From: DATARH01 sp963746885
Lineage (GTDB): Bacteria; Pseudomonadota; Alphaproteobacteria; ATCC43930; CGMCC-115725
Direction of reading: 5' to 3'
DNA length: 64,000 nucleotides
Assembly (NCBI GenBank): GCA_963746885.1
Contig: CAVVDM010000004.1
Coordinates: forward strand, 434,001 to 498,000
The position numbers were made by a program, and so were the translations under genes. Below the pieces are notes generated by a model. That model searched no databases. It was not told where the DNA came from and saw only the letters and a program-made list of their open reading frames with translations. Shown one piece after another: positions 38,284 through 50,904 of the stretch (positions are counted from its first letter, which is position 1; each line of letters opens with the position of its first letter).

Positions 38284-38700
38284 GTCGGCATCAAGCCTCT
38301 GATCCGGCGATGGGTTTGGGCGAGCCCGGGCCGTCGGGACTGCGGTAAAACGCCGCTCTCGGCGTCCCGGTGACGCGACGCCCAGGCTGCCGCCGGGATC
38401 TCGGCCTGACCAGTGCCGGGACGGGGCCTTTTGCTTTGACACCTAAGGTAGCGCTGCCGCTATAGCGAACCCGCTTGGGCGGCCGCGGACGCGATGTCGT
38501 CGCTGCCGATGGGGCCGGGGCGGCTGGTGGGCTCCCGGACCGGACCCAGCCCGCGAGGTGCCGGTGAGTTGACAGAGCCGGCCGAGGGGGAGAGAATTTT
38601 TCGCAGCGCAGTATTTGGCGAGATGCCTCAGGCGCGGCATCATGTGCGTTGCCGCGTGGATGCGGCTCGTCTACAGGAACAGCAAATGAAGGGGGAAGCG
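38284..38700 (+). other. 417-base spacer between rpoC and the ABC transporter
   Basis: No gene is supported on either strand. A CGCCG/CGGCG hairpin with loop CTCT lies at 38351-38364 and may end the rpoBC transcript, though it lacks a U-run. Further on, an AT-richer patch around 38430-38466 holds a possible promoter. The region forms one junction of the transporter inserted into the rpoC-rpsL neighbourhood. Confidence 0.45.
38436..38466 (+). promoter_or_regulatory. possible promoter of the ABC transporter operon
   Basis: TTGACA at 38436-38441 and TATAGC at 38461-38466. Both boxes are good, but the spacer is 19 bases, longer than ideal. It lies 235 bases before the substrate-binding protein gene. 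Confidence 0.35.
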
Positions 38701-40140
38701 ATGATCCAGCGACCGATCGCACGGCGGCGCGTGTTGCAGGGGGGCCTCGGGCTTGCGGCGTTGGGGGCGACCTCGTTCGGCCACCCGGCCTTCGCGGCGG
38801 GCGAAGGCGACAGCATCATCGCCGCCGCCAAGGGCATCGGCAAAACCGATCTCAAGGCGCTGATGTGGGCGAACTACTTCGTGCCGATGGAGCCCCCGAT
38901 GAAGGAGTTCCAGAAGGACACCGGGATCGGCATCACCGCCATCAAGGACATCTCGACCCCGACCATCCCGCAGGCGGCGATGGCCGAGGCGCTGACGCAA
39001 TCGCCCGATTTCGACCTGATCCATCTCGGTTCGGAGATGATCCCGTCGCTCGTCTCGGCCGGGTATCTCGAGCCGCTCGACGAGTACATGGACAAGGCGC
39101 ATTTCAAACCGGACGCGGTGGGCGATTACGGCCAGCTGGCGACCTACAACGGCAAGACATACGGCATCATCACCGACGGCAACATCTTTGTTCAGCAGGT
39201 GCGCAAGGACCTGATGGAGGATGCCGACAACAAGAAGAAGTTCGAGGACAAATTCGGCAAGCCGCTCGCCTATCCCCAGTCGTGGGACGACGAATTCCGC
39301 CTGATGAAGTTTTTCCACAATCCGGCGAAGGGCATCTACGGCTCGGGCAATCTGCGCAGCCGCGGGTTCGGATATGTCTGGTTCCTGATGTATCTCTACA
39401 GCTTCGGCGGATTTCCGTTCGATCCCGAGATGAAGCCGACCCTCGACACCGAGGCGGGCCACAAGGCGATCGAGATCTATCTGCGCGACAAGGAAGTCGC
39501 CTTCCCCGATTCCCCGAGTTGGGGCACCTCACAGATGATCCCGCGCATCGCCGCCGGTGACGTGGCGCTCTGCCAATATTGGGGCGGCCTGATCAAGCTT
39601 TGCGAGAACCCGAAGAAGTCCAAGACCGCCGGCAAGTGGATCTATGGCCTGGTGCCGGGCGGCGAAGCCAATGGCAAGCCATTGTGGCGCGCCGCGGGCA
39701 TGCCGGTCGTCGTCCTCGTCGTCAACCGTCACAGCCCGCGCAAGGCCGCAGCAGCCTACATGGCGTGCTGGCTGGGCACCGAGAAGGCGAGCGTCGAGAT
39801 GGTGACGGACCGCGTCAACACGTTCCATGACGCGTGGACCGTGGGTGAAATGTCCGATCCGCGGGTGGCCGAGGCCTATACGCCGGCCGGGATCAAGGCG
39901 GTCAAGCAGAACCTCGAGGTTGCCTCGCCGTCGATCTATATGACCGGCAACCAGGAATTCATCGATGCGCTCGACAAGAACCTCGGGCAGGGTTATGTCG
40001 GCCAGATCAAGGCGAACGAGATCCTGAAGAATACCGAGGCGGAGTGGGCAAAGATCATCAAGCGGATCGGCGCCGCAAAGCTGAAGAAGGACTATCAGAC
40101 CTACGCCGCGATCATGCCGAAGGTCACTAAGCCCACCTGA
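38701..40140 (+). CDS. ABC transporter substrate-binding protein (CUT1 family, Tat signal)
   Basis: 479-aa periplasmic binding protein. The N-terminus has a twin-arginine signal (ARRRVLQGGLGLAALG, cut after AFA), then an extracellular solute-binding type 1 fold: DLIHLGSEMIPSLVSAGYLEPLDEY in pieces, YGIITDGNIFVQQVRKDLM, FGYVWFLMYLYSFGG, and GDVALCQYWGGLIKL. It presumably binds a sugar or polyol; the ligand cannot be told. GGGGGAAGCG precedes ATG 38701; ATG 38686 would add five residues. First gene of a four-gene operon. Confidence 0.88.
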   Translation: MIQRPIARRRVLQGGLGLAALGATSFGHPAFAAGEGDSIIAAAKGIGKTDLKALMWANYFVPMEPPMKEFQKDTGIGITAIKDISTPTIPQAAMAEALTQSPDFDLIHLGSEMIPSLVSAGYLEPLDEYMDKAHFKPDAVGDYGQLATYNGKTYGIITDGNIFVQQVRKDLMEDADNKKKFEDKFGKPLAYPQSWDDEFRLMKFFHNPAKGIYGSGNLRSRGFGYVWFLMYLYSFGGFPFDPEMKPTLDTEAGHKAIEIYLRDKEVAFPDSPSWGTSQMIPRIAAGDVALCQYWGGLIKLCENPKKSKTAGKWIYGLVPGGEANGKPLWRAAGMPVVVLVVNRHSPRKAAAAYMACWLGTEKASVEMVTDRVNTFHDAWTVGEMSDPRVAEAYTPAGIKAVKQNLEVASPSIYMTGNQEFIDALDKNLGQGYVGQIKANEILKNTEAEWAKIIKRIGAAKLKKDYQTYAAIMPKVTKPT

Positions 40141-40156
40141 CTGCCGTAGCGCAGAA

Positions 40157-40182
40157 CCGGCGGGGCGAGAGCGCCCCGCCGG
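40157..40182 (+). terminator. attenuator-like hairpin after the binding-protein gene
   Basis: CCGGCGGGGC (40157-40166) and GCCCCGCCGG (40173-40182) form a perfect 10-bp stem with loop GAGAGC, followed by GTGCATTTTA, a weak T-run. It could end part of the transcripts so that binding protein exceeds permease, a common arrangement in ABC operons. Confidence 0.6.
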
Positions 40183-40210
40183 GTGCATTTTAGCGAGGGG
40201 ATTCAGAGGA

Positions 40211-41200
40211 ATGGCAGAGGTCCTGACCGGCGGCCTCCCAGCTGCGGCGACGCAGACTCATCGCCACGTCTCGCGCAGCCGTGCGGTGCGGCGGTTCAAA
40301 TGGCTGATCCTGGCGCCGCTGGTCCTGCTGCTGTTCAGCCTGCTGACGCCAACGTTGATGCTGCAGCTTTATTTCTCGTTCCATCAATGGACCATCTATC
40401 TCAGTTCCTGGTGGAATGCTGACTTCGTCGGCTTCGATGTCTTCGGCAGCGTGTTCACCGATCCGCGCTTCGGCTGGGCGGTGCTGCGTTCGCTGGCCTA
40501 TGCCGGCGGCTCGACGGTCGGCTGTTTCCTGGTTGGGTTTCTGCTCGCCTATCTGGTCTACCGGCCGTTTCGCGGCCAGGCGCTCTATTACGCCCTGTTC
40601 ATACTGCCGATGCTGACCGTGCCGATCGTCATCGCCTACACCGCGTCGATGCTGCTCGACCGCAGCGGGCCGATCAACGACATCCTGTCGATGCTGACCG
40701 GCCACGAAATTCGCGTCGCCTGGCTGTCGAACCCGCACATCGCGCTGCTGACGGTGACCCTGCTCGACATCTGGAACTGGACCCCATTCTCGTTCATCAT
40801 CCTGCTCGCCGGGCTGGCTGCAGTGCCGAAGGAACCGATCGAGGCGGCACAGATCCTCGGCGCTTCCCCGTGGCGCGTTTTCTGGGAGGTGCAGCTGCCG
40901 CTGCTGCGCCCGGTAATCCTGCTGGCGCTGGTCCTGCGTTTTCTCGATGCGATGGGGGCGTTTCCGATAATCTGGGCCTTGTTGCAGGGCGGTCCAGGCA
41001 CCGCGACCGAGACGCTGCCGCTCTATATCTACATAACGACGTGGCAGGACTTTAACGTCTCTCTCGGAGCGGCGCAGTCCTATGTCGTGATGATCATGAT
41101 GGTGGTGATCGTGCTGGCCGCGATCCGGCTGTTGCAACGCGAAAAGCGGGTGCTTGACAAGATGTATGCAAAGCCTGGCGAAACGGGCGGCGAGGCATGA
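40211..41200 (+). CDS. ABC transporter permease, MalF/UgpA type
   Basis: 329-aa inner-membrane permease with about six membrane helices. The EAA loop that docks the ATPase reads EAAQILGASPWRVFWEVQLP. A long periplasmic loop follows the first helix (YFSFHQWTIYLSSWWN). It overlaps the next permease by four bases (ATGA). CUT1 carbohydrate transport is inferred from family resemblance. Confidence 0.9.
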   Translation: MAEVLTGGLPAAATQTHRHVSRSRAVRRFKWLILAPLVLLLFSLLTPTLMLQLYFSFHQWTIYLSSWWNADFVGFDVFGSVFTDPRFGWAVLRSLAYAGGSTVGCFLVGFLLAYLVYRPFRGQALYYALFILPMLTVPIVIAYTASMLLDRSGPINDILSMLTGHEIRVAWLSNPHIALLTVTLLDIWNWTPFSFIILLAGLAAVPKEPIEAAQILGASPWRVFWEVQLPLLRPVILLALVLRFLDAMGAFPIIWALLQGGPGTATETLPLYIYITTWQDFNVSLGAAQSYVVMIMMVVIVLAAIRLLQREKRVLDKMYAKPGETGGEA

Positions 41201-42075
41201 CCAGGACCCAGCGGCGCTACGCCGCGTCGGCAACGCGGTACGCAGTTCTGACCGTGTGGGCGCTGATTGTCGCATTTCCGCTCTACTGGATTGTGACGAC
41301 CTCGTTCAAGCCCAGCGAGCAATGGTTCTCCTGGCCGCCGATCTATTTTCCGTCGCCGCCGACCCTGGAAAACTGGCGCGACGTGTGGCTCGGCGCGACC
41401 TCGGTGGCCGCCGGCGCGCAATACGATCTGTCGACGCAGACGCCGTTTCTCGCGCTGCGCAACAGCATCATCCTGTCCTTTGGGTCGACGACCCTCGCCG
41501 TCACCTACGGTGCGATCATCGCGTATGCCGTGTCGCGCTACCAGCTGTTGTCCGAAACGCGCATGTTCCAGCTGCTGATGCTGCGCATGGTGCCGCCGAT
41601 TGTCATCGCGGCGCCGCTGTCGCTCTACTTCTCGTATCTCGGCCTGCTGGATTCGATGATCGGGCTCGGGGTCATGTATTTCCTGACGAGCCTGCCCTAC
41701 GCCGTGTGGATGACCAAAAGCTTCATCGACGAGGTGCCGCGCGAGGTCGAGCAGGCCGCCGAGATCCTCGGCGCCTCGCGCTGGCGCACCGTGTTCGAGG
41801 TGGTGTTGCCGCTGATCCGCTCGGGGCTGGTGGCAACCTTCATGTTCATCCTGATCCTGAACTGGAGCGAGTACCTGTTGGCGCTGATCCTCTCGAAGAC
41901 GCACGTGGTGACGTTGCCGGTCGAGTTGTCGAAGTATGAGGGCTCGACCGAGGGCAAGCTGTTCGGTCGCCAGGCGGCGCTGTCGGTCGGCATCACCTTG
42001 CCGCTGATGATCGTCGGCATTCTCATCCGCAAGCATCTCGCGCGCGGCTTCAGCTTTGGCATGGTGCGGAGGTAG
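41197..42075 (+). CDS. ABC transporter permease, MalG/UgpE type
   Basis: 292-aa permease with six membrane helices: N-terminal FPLYWIVTTSFKPSEQWF, MVPPIVIAAPLSLYF, and the EAA loop EQAAEILGASRWRTVFEVVLP. It forms the heterodimeric channel with the preceding permease. Two bases separate it from the ATPase gene. Confidence 0.9.
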   Translation: MTRTQRRYAASATRYAVLTVWALIVAFPLYWIVTTSFKPSEQWFSWPPIYFPSPPTLENWRDVWLGATSVAAGAQYDLSTQTPFLALRNSIILSFGSTTLAVTYGAIIAYAVSRYQLLSETRMFQLLMLRMVPPIVIAAPLSLYFSYLGLLDSMIGLGVMYFLTSLPYAVWMTKSFIDEVPREVEQAAEILGASRWRTVFEVVLPLIRSGLVATFMFILILNWSEYLLALILSKTHVVTLPVELSKYEGSTEGKLFGRQAALSVGITLPLMIVGILIRKHLARGFSFGMVRR

Positions 42076-42077
42076 GC

Positions 42078-43214
42078 GTGGCGCGGATCGAGCTGGTCAA
42101 TCTGAGGAAGAGCTACGGCGCGATCGTGGCCGTGCGCGACCTCAACTGCGTCATCGAGGACGGCGAGTTCGTCGTGTTCGTCGGCCCGTCGGGCTGCGGC
42201 AAGACGACGACGCTGCGACTGATTGCCGGGTTCGAGGAGCCGGACCGAGGCGAAATCCGCATCGACGGGCGGGTCGTCAACGATCTCGAGCCGCGTGACC
42301 GCGGCCTCGGCATGGTGTTTCAGTCGCACGCTTTGTTTCCCCACAAGACGGTGGCGCAGAACATCGAGTTTGGGCTGCGCATGAAGAAGGTGCCGAAGGA
42401 CGAGCGGGTGCGGCGGGTGCGCGAGGTCGCCGAGATGGTGCGGCTGACCGCGCTTCTCGGCAAATTGCCGGGTGCCTGTTCGGGCGGCGAGTCGCAGCGC
42501 GTCGCGCTGGCCCGCACCCTGGTGACCAACCCGTCGACCTTTCTGCTCGACGAGCCGCTGTCGAGCCTCGACGCCAAGCTGCGCCGCGAGCTGCGGGCCG
42601 AATGCGACCGGCTGCACGAGGAGCTGAAAAAGACTTTCATCTTCGTCACCCACGATCAGGAAGAGGCGATGACGCTGGCCGACCGCATCGTCGTGATGCG
42701 CAACGGCGACATCGAGCAGCTCGGCTCGCCGATGGAGATCTACTCAAATCCGGCGACCGATTTTGTCGCAGATTTTTTCGGCTCGCCGTCGATGAACCTG
42801 GTCGCGGGCGAGATCGAACACGCGGGCGGCGGGGCGCGGTTCCGCTCGCCGCATTTTTCGATTGGCCTGCCCGCGTCGTTAGCGGCGGTGCCGGCCGGTC
42901 CGGTCACGCTCGGCATACGGCCCGAGCACGTTCGGGTGCAGCGCGATCGCGCGCCGGCTGACGTGGATCTCCCCGTCCGTCTTGTCGAGCCGCTGGGCAA
43001 GGATACGCTGCTCTACTTCGATCTCGGGACGGAGCGCCCCTTCGTGGTGATCACCGAGGGTCTGTCGATGGCCGAGATGGACGCTGGCGATCGGGTCGGG
43101 CTGACCCTGACCCGCGATTGCCTGTTTCTGTTCGGCGCCGACGGAAAGCGGATCGCCCGCGGCGACGCGTTTGCCGCGCCGGTGCGCCCGCAGCTTGCCG
43201 GGGCCGGTGGGTGA
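42078..43214 (+). CDS. ABC transporter ATPase, MalK/UgpC type
   Basis: 378 aa from GTG 42078. Walker A GPSGCGKTT, Q-loop VFQSHALFP, Walker B FLLDEPLSSLD, H-loop FVTHDQEEA, and a C-terminal TOBE region (GIRPEHVRV). The signature reads CSGGESQRVALAR rather than the usual LSGGQxQRVALAR: Cys replaces Leu and Glu-Ser replace Gln-x. Catalysis is probably kept, since SGG is intact. Last gene of the transporter operon. Confidence 0.9.
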   Translation: MARIELVNLRKSYGAIVAVRDLNCVIEDGEFVVFVGPSGCGKTTTLRLIAGFEEPDRGEIRIDGRVVNDLEPRDRGLGMVFQSHALFPHKTVAQNIEFGLRMKKVPKDERVRRVREVAEMVRLTALLGKLPGACSGGESQRVALARTLVTNPSTFLLDEPLSSLDAKLRRELRAECDRLHEELKKTFIFVTHDQEEAMTLADRIVVMRNGDIEQLGSPMEIYSNPATDFVADFFGSPSMNLVAGEIEHAGGGARFRSPHFSIGLPASLAAVPAGPVTLGIRPEHVRVQRDRAPADVDLPVRLVEPLGKDTLLYFDLGTERPFVVITEGLSMAEMDAGDRVGLTLTRDCLFLFGADGKRIARGDAFAAPVRPQLAGAGG

Positions 43215-43272
43215 GGCGCGCGATCATCATCGTGCCAGAGTGGCGATCGCAGGCCAGAGGCCGCGAAGTCGC

Positions 43273-43301
43273 TTGACCCGGTAGGGCCGCGTTCCTATAT
43301 T
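43273..43301 (+). promoter_or_regulatory. sigma-70-type promoter of the str operon
   Basis: TTGACC at 43273-43278 and TATATT at 43296-43301 with an exact 17-base spacer, 168 bases before rpsL. The long untranslated leader that results may carry regulation, but no defined structure was recognised. Confidence 0.7.
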
Positions 43302-43468
43302 CCGCGACCTTACGGCTGGCGGTAGGATGCCACCTAAACGCAGCCGGTCCGCCGAAGTGGCACGCCGCCTTTGTGAGAGGGCGCGAACTCAGTGGGCAGT
43401 GAGATAGGCGCGCCCGACCTGCGGTCAGCGGTCGGGCGGTAGCCGTGTTCGATTTGGGGTTGGTCAGC

Positions 43469-43840
43469 ATGCCGACGATAAACCAGTTGATTCGCAATGC
43501 GCGGACGCCGCAGGTGGCGCGCAACAAGGTCCCGGCGATGGAGCAGTGCCCGCAGAAGCGTGGCGTCTGCACGCGCGTCTATACGACGACGCCGAAGAAG
43601 CCCAACTCCGCCCTGCGCAAGGTCGCGCGCGTGCGCCTCACCAACGGGTTCGAGGTGACGAGCTACATTCCCGGCGAGGGCCACAATCTGCAGGAGCACT
43701 CGGTGGTGCTGATCCGCGGTGGCCGGGTCAAGGATTTGCCCGGCGTGCGCTATCACATCATCCGCGGCACGCACGACACCCAGGGCGTCAAGGATCGGCG
43801 CCAGCGCCGCTCGAAATACGGCGCCAAACGGCCGAAATAG
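43469..43840 (+). CDS. rpsL: 30S ribosomal protein S12
   Basis: 123 aa. MPTINQLIRNAR start at ATG 43469; the frame is open 24 bases further up from a GTG, which is not needed. The decoding-site loops are wild type: TTPKKPNSALRK (Lys43) and GGRVKDLPGVRYH (Lys88, Pro91), so streptomycin sensitivity would be expected. 12 bases before rpsG. Confidence 0.98.
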   Translation: MPTINQLIRNARTPQVARNKVPAMEQCPQKRGVCTRVYTTTPKKPNSALRKVARVRLTNGFEVTSYIPGEGHNLQEHSVVLIRGGRVKDLPGVRYHIIRGTHDTQGVKDRRQRRSKYGAKRPK

Positions 43841-43852
43841 GGGGAAGAAGCC

Positions 43853-44323
43853 ATGTCGCGCCGTCGCGCTGCGGTCAAACGTGAGGTGCTGCCGGATCCC
43901 AAATTCGGCGACGCCATCGTGACCAAGTTCATGAACTGCCTGATGCATGAGGGCAAGAAATCGGTTGCCGAGACCATCGTCTACGGCGCCTTCGAGCGCA
44001 TCCAGAAGCGCAGCGGGCAGGACCCGATCCGGGTTTTCCACGACGCGCTGACCAATGTCCGCCCGGCCGTCGAGGTCCGCTCGCGCCGGGTTGGTGGCGC
44101 GACCTACCAGGTGCCGATCGAGGTCCGCCCCGACCGCAGCCAGGCGCTGGCGATCCGCTGGCTGATCGGCAGCTCGCGCGGGCGCTCGGAGAATACGATG
44201 GAGGAGCGGTTGTCGGGCGAATTGCTCGATGCCGCCAACAACCGCGGGGTGGCGGTCAAGCGGCGCGAGGACACCCATCGGATGGCCGACGCCAACAAGG
44301 CGTTCTCGCATTATCGCTGGTAG
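43853..44323 (+). CDS. rpsG: 30S ribosomal protein S7
   Basis: 156 aa, the usual long form: MSRRRAAVKREVLPDPKFGD, FMNCLMHEGKKSVAE, RPAVEVRSRRVGGATYQVP (in pieces) and a C-terminal KRREDTHRMADANKAFSHYRW. It nucleates 30S head assembly. The frame is intact. A palindrome follows 14 bases after the stop. Confidence 0.98.
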   Translation: MSRRRAAVKREVLPDPKFGDAIVTKFMNCLMHEGKKSVAETIVYGAFERIQKRSGQDPIRVFHDALTNVRPAVEVRSRRVGGATYQVPIEVRPDRSQALAIRWLIGSSRGRSENTMEERLSGELLDAANNRGVAVKRREDTHRMADANKAFSHYRW

Positions 44324-44337
44324 CCGTCGCTGGTGGC

Positions 44338-44355
44338 GCCGGCCGCTCGGCCGGC
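44338..44355 (+). promoter_or_regulatory. hairpin upstream of fusA, with a nearby TATAAT
   Basis: GCCGGCC and GGCCGGC form a perfect 7-bp stem with loop GCTC. A consensus TATAAT follows at 44368-44373, but no -35 box is at the right distance. It could be an attenuation or processing element, or part of an internal fusA promoter. Confidence 0.4.
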
Positions 44356-44406
44356 CCGCAAAGTCGTTATAATCGGTGCGGCGCGCTGCGCCGCGGAGTA
44401 GTGGTC

Positions 44407-46485
<2,079 letters not shown>

Positions 46486-46521
46486 TGCTGCTGGGCATGC
46501 CGGAGTAATCGGAGAAGAGCG

Positions 46522-47713
<1,192 letters not shown>

Positions 47714-47751
47714 CACAAAAACAGAGCAAAGCGCCCGGAGCGAGCCAAGAA

Positions 47752-48060
<309 letters not shown>

Positions 48061-48070
48061 GGGCCGGGCG

Positions 48071-48791
48071 ATGCGAACCGGTCTGATCGCGCAGAAACTC
48101 GGCATGACCCGGGTGTTTACCGACGACGGCAACCACGTCCCGGTGACGGTGCTGCGCATCGAGAACTGCCAGGTCGTCGCCCAGCGCACCCAGGACAAGG
48201 ACGGCTACACCGCGCTGCAGCTCGGGGTCGGCGCCGCCAAGGTCAAGAACGTGACGCAGCCGCAGCGCGGCCATTTCGCGGCGGCCAAGGTCGAGCCGAA
48301 AGCCAAGCTCGCGGAGTTTCGCGTCTCCGAGGAGGCGCTCGTCGCCGGTCGGCGCCGAGATCACCGCGGCGCATTTCCTCGCCGGCCAGTATGTCGACGT
48401 GATCGGCACCAGCATCGGCAAGGGCTTCGCCGGCGGCATGAAGCGGCATAATTTCGGCGGCCTGCGCGCGACCCACGGCGTCTCGGTGTCGCACCGCAGC
48501 CTGGGCTCGACCGGGCAGCGGCAATCGCCGGGCAAGACCTTCAAGAACAAGAAGATGGCCGGCCATATGGGGGCCGAGCGGGTGACGATGCAGAGCCTGC
48601 AGGTGGTGTCGGCCGACGCCGAGCGCGGCCTGTTGCTGATCCGCGGCGCGGTGCCGGGCAGCGAGAAGGGCTGGGTCCTGGTCAAGGATGCGGTCAAGCG
48701 CAAGGCGCCGGAGGGGTTGCCGTTCCCGGCGGCGGTGCGCGGCGAGGGTGGCGAGACGCCCGTCGCGCCGGCCGAGGAGGGCACGCCATGA
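48071..48791 (+). CDS. rplC: 50S ribosomal protein L3 (one +1 frameshift)
   Basis: MRTGLIAQKLGMTRVF start and RGHFAAAKVEPKAKLAEFRV, then an extra base within 48341-48348. The second frame continues PVGAEITAAHFLAGQYVDVIG, GKGFAGGMKRHNFGG and SVSHRSLGSTGQRQSPGKTFK. The repaired length is 239 aa. The Gln of the GQRQ-type methylated loop region is present. The stop overlaps the rplD start (ATGA). Confidence 0.95.
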
Positions 48792-49405
48792 AGCTCACCG
48801 TGCGCAATCTCGACAATCAGGAGGTCGGCGACATCGATCTCGCCGAAGAGGTGTTCGGGCTGCCGGTGCGGCGCGACATCCTCGCCCGCGTCGTCAACTG
48901 GCAGCTCGCCAAGCGGCGCGCCGGTACGCACAAGGCGAAGGGCATCAGCGACATCCGTGGCACCACCAAGAAACCCTACAAGCAGAAGGGCACCGGCCGC
49001 GCCCGCCAGGGCAGCCTGCGCTCGCCGCAATTCCGCGGCGGTGCGGTGATCTTTGGCCCGGTCGTGCGCAGCCACGAGTTCGACCTGCAGAAAAAGGTGC
49101 GGGCGCTTGGCCTCAAAACCGCGCTGTCGGCCAAGCAGGCCGAGGGCAAGCTCGTCGTCATCGACGCCGCCACGGTCGCGGAGGCCAAGACGAAGCTGCT
49201 GCAGGCGCGCTTCGCCGCGTTTGGCTGGGACTCGGTGCTGATCATCGACGGCGCCACGCTCGACGAGGGGTTTGCCCGCGCCGCGCGCAACCTGCCGAAG
49301 GTCGATGTGCTGCCGCAGCAGGGCGCCAACGTCTACGACATCCTGCGCCGCGACACGCTGGTATTGACCCGCGCCGCGGCGCACAGCAACTCGAGGCTCG
49401 CTTGA
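48788..49405 (+). CDS. rplD: 50S ribosomal protein L4
   Basis: 205 aa: LPVRRDILARVVNWQLAKRRAGTHKAKGISDI (in pieces), the tunnel loop KPYKQKGTGRARQGSLRSPQFRGG (in pieces), and a globular C-terminus. L4 represses its own operon in E. coli; no such leader was recognised here. The frame is intact. Confidence 0.98.
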   Translation: MKLTVRNLDNQEVGDIDLAEEVFGLPVRRDILARVVNWQLAKRRAGTHKAKGISDIRGTTKKPYKQKGTGRARQGSLRSPQFRGGAVIFGPVVRSHEFDLQKKVRALGLKTALSAKQAEGKLVVIDAATVAEAKTKLLQARFAAFGWDSVLIIDGATLDEGFARAARNLPKVDVLPQQGANVYDILRRDTLVLTRAAAHSNSRLA

Positions 49406-49420
49406 AATGAGGGGGCTCAC

Positions 49421-49753
49421 ATGAGCCGTTTTCGCGTCATCCCGCCGGCCGCGACGCGGCTGAGCCGGCAGGAGATGTACGACATTATCCGCGCCCCGGT
49501 GATCACCGAGAAGGCGACCGGCGCCTCGGAGCACAACCAGGTGATCTTCCGGGTCAGGCTCGATGCCACCAAGCGCGAGGTCAAGGCCGCGGTCGAGGGG
49601 CTGTTCGAGGTCAAGGTCGACGCGGTCAACACGATCCGGGTCGAGGGCAAGACCAAGCGCACCCGCGGGCATATCGGGCGGCGCTCCGATTACAAGAAGG
49701 CGATCGTCACGCTGGCCGACGGCTCGCGCATCGACGTGACGACCGGGATCTAG
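49421..49753 (+). CDS. rplW: 50S ribosomal protein L23
   Basis: 110 aa from ATG 49421, including ~18 extra N-terminal residues before the usual MYDIIRAPVITEKAT start (internal ATG). GAGGGGG upstream of 49421 favours the longer form. VKVDAVNTIRVEGKTKRTRG is the tunnel-exit loop that docks trigger factor and SRP. Confidence 0.94.
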   Translation: MSRFRVIPPAATRLSRQEMYDIIRAPVITEKATGASEHNQVIFRVRLDATKREVKAAVEGLFEVKVDAVNTIRVEGKTKRTRGHIGRRSDYKKAIVTLADGSRIDVTTGI

Positions 49754-49769
49754 GCGGGGAATCAGAACG

Positions 49770-50597
49770 ATGGCACTCAAATCCTTCAACCCGACCACCC
49801 CGTCGCAACGCCACCTCGTTATTGTCGACCGCAGCGAGTTGTGGAAAGGCAAGCCCGTCAAGGCCTTGACCGAGGGGCTCCGGCAGAAGGGCGGGCGCAA
49901 CAATACCGGGCGCACGACGATGCGCTGGCGCGGCGGCGGCCACAAGCGGCGCTACCGCATGGTCGATTTCAAGCGGACCAAGGATGATTCGCCGGCGACC
50001 GTCGAGCGGCTCGAATACGACCCCAACCGCACCGCGTTTATCGCGCTGATTTCCTACCCCGACGGCGAGCAGGCCTACATCCTGGCGCCGCAGCGGCTGC
50101 GAGCGGGCGACAGCGTCGTGTCGGGCGAGCGGGTCGACGTCAAGCCGGGAAATGCGATGCCGCTCAGAAACATGCCCCTCGGCACGATCGTCCACAATGT
50201 CGAGATGAAGCCGGGCAAGGGCGGCCAGATCGCCCGCTCGGCCGGTACCTACGTGCAGCTGGTCGGCCGCGAGCAGGGCTATGCGCTGTTGCGCATGACG
50301 TCGGGCGAGATGCGCATGGTGCGCTCCGAGTGTCGCGCGACGATCGGCGCCGTGTCGAACCCCGACCATCAGAACATCGTGATCGGCAAGGCGGGCCGCA
50401 ATCGCTGGCTCGGGCGGCGGCCCTCGGTGCGCGGCGTGGCGATGAACCCGATCGACCATCCGCATGGCGGCGGCGAAGGCAAGTCCTCCGGTGGGCGCCA
50501 TCCGGTGACCCCGTGGGGCAAGCCGACCAAAGGCAAGAAGACGCGGCAGAACAAGGCGACCGATCGGCTGATCGTGCGCCGCCGGCCCTCGAAGTAA
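49770..50597 (+). CDS. rplB: 50S ribosomal protein L2
   Basis: 275 aa: MALKSFNPTTPSQRHLV, GGHKRRYRMVDF, NMPLGTIVHNVEMKPGKGGQ (in pieces) and the C-terminal GVAMNPIDHPHGGGEG with the conserved His near the peptidyl-transferase centre. The frame is intact. Confidence 0.98.
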   Translation: MALKSFNPTTPSQRHLVIVDRSELWKGKPVKALTEGLRQKGGRNNTGRTTMRWRGGGHKRRYRMVDFKRTKDDSPATVERLEYDPNRTAFIALISYPDGEQAYILAPQRLRAGDSVVSGERVDVKPGNAMPLRNMPLGTIVHNVEMKPGKGGQIARSAGTYVQLVGREQGYALLRMTSGEMRMVRSECRATIGAVSNPDHQNIVIGKAGRNRWLGRRPSVRGVAMNPIDHPHGGGEGKSSGGRHPVTPWGKPTKGKKTRQNKATDRLIVRRRPSK

Positions 50598-50612
50598 GCG
50601 CGGAGAGAGAGC

Positions 50613-50891
50613 GTGGCACGCTCGGTATGGAAAGGCCCGTTCGTCGACGGGTATCTGTTGCAGAAGGCCGAGAAATCGCGTGGCTCGGGTCGCAACGAGG
50701 TGATCCGCACCTGGTCGCGGCGCTCGACGATCTTTCCGCAATTCGTCGGTCTGACCTTCGGCGTCTATAACGGCCACAAATTCATCCCGGTGCTGGTGAC
50801 CGAGAACATGATCGGCCACAAATTCGGCGAATTCGCGCCGACCCGCACCTTCTACGGCCATGCCGGCGACAAGCGCGCCCGGCGGAGCTGA
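50613..50891 (+). CDS. rpsS: 30S ribosomal protein S19
   Basis: 92 aa: RSVWKGPFVDGYLL, the TWSRRSTIFPQFVG block, and FAPTRTFYGHAGDKRARR at the end. GTG start at 50613. 13 bases before rplV. Confidence 0.98.
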   Translation: MARSVWKGPFVDGYLLQKAEKSRGSGRNEVIRTWSRRSTIFPQFVGLTFGVYNGHKFIPVLVTENMIGHKFGEFAPTRTFYGHAGDKRARRS

Positions 50892-50904
50892 GAGGAAAGG
50901 TGAG

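Noticed and set aside
38291..38722. Minus-strand 143-codon frame in the rpoC-transporter spacer
   Set aside because: Pro/Arg/Ser-rich sequence without motifs or ribosome binding site; it overlaps the start of the binding-protein gene.
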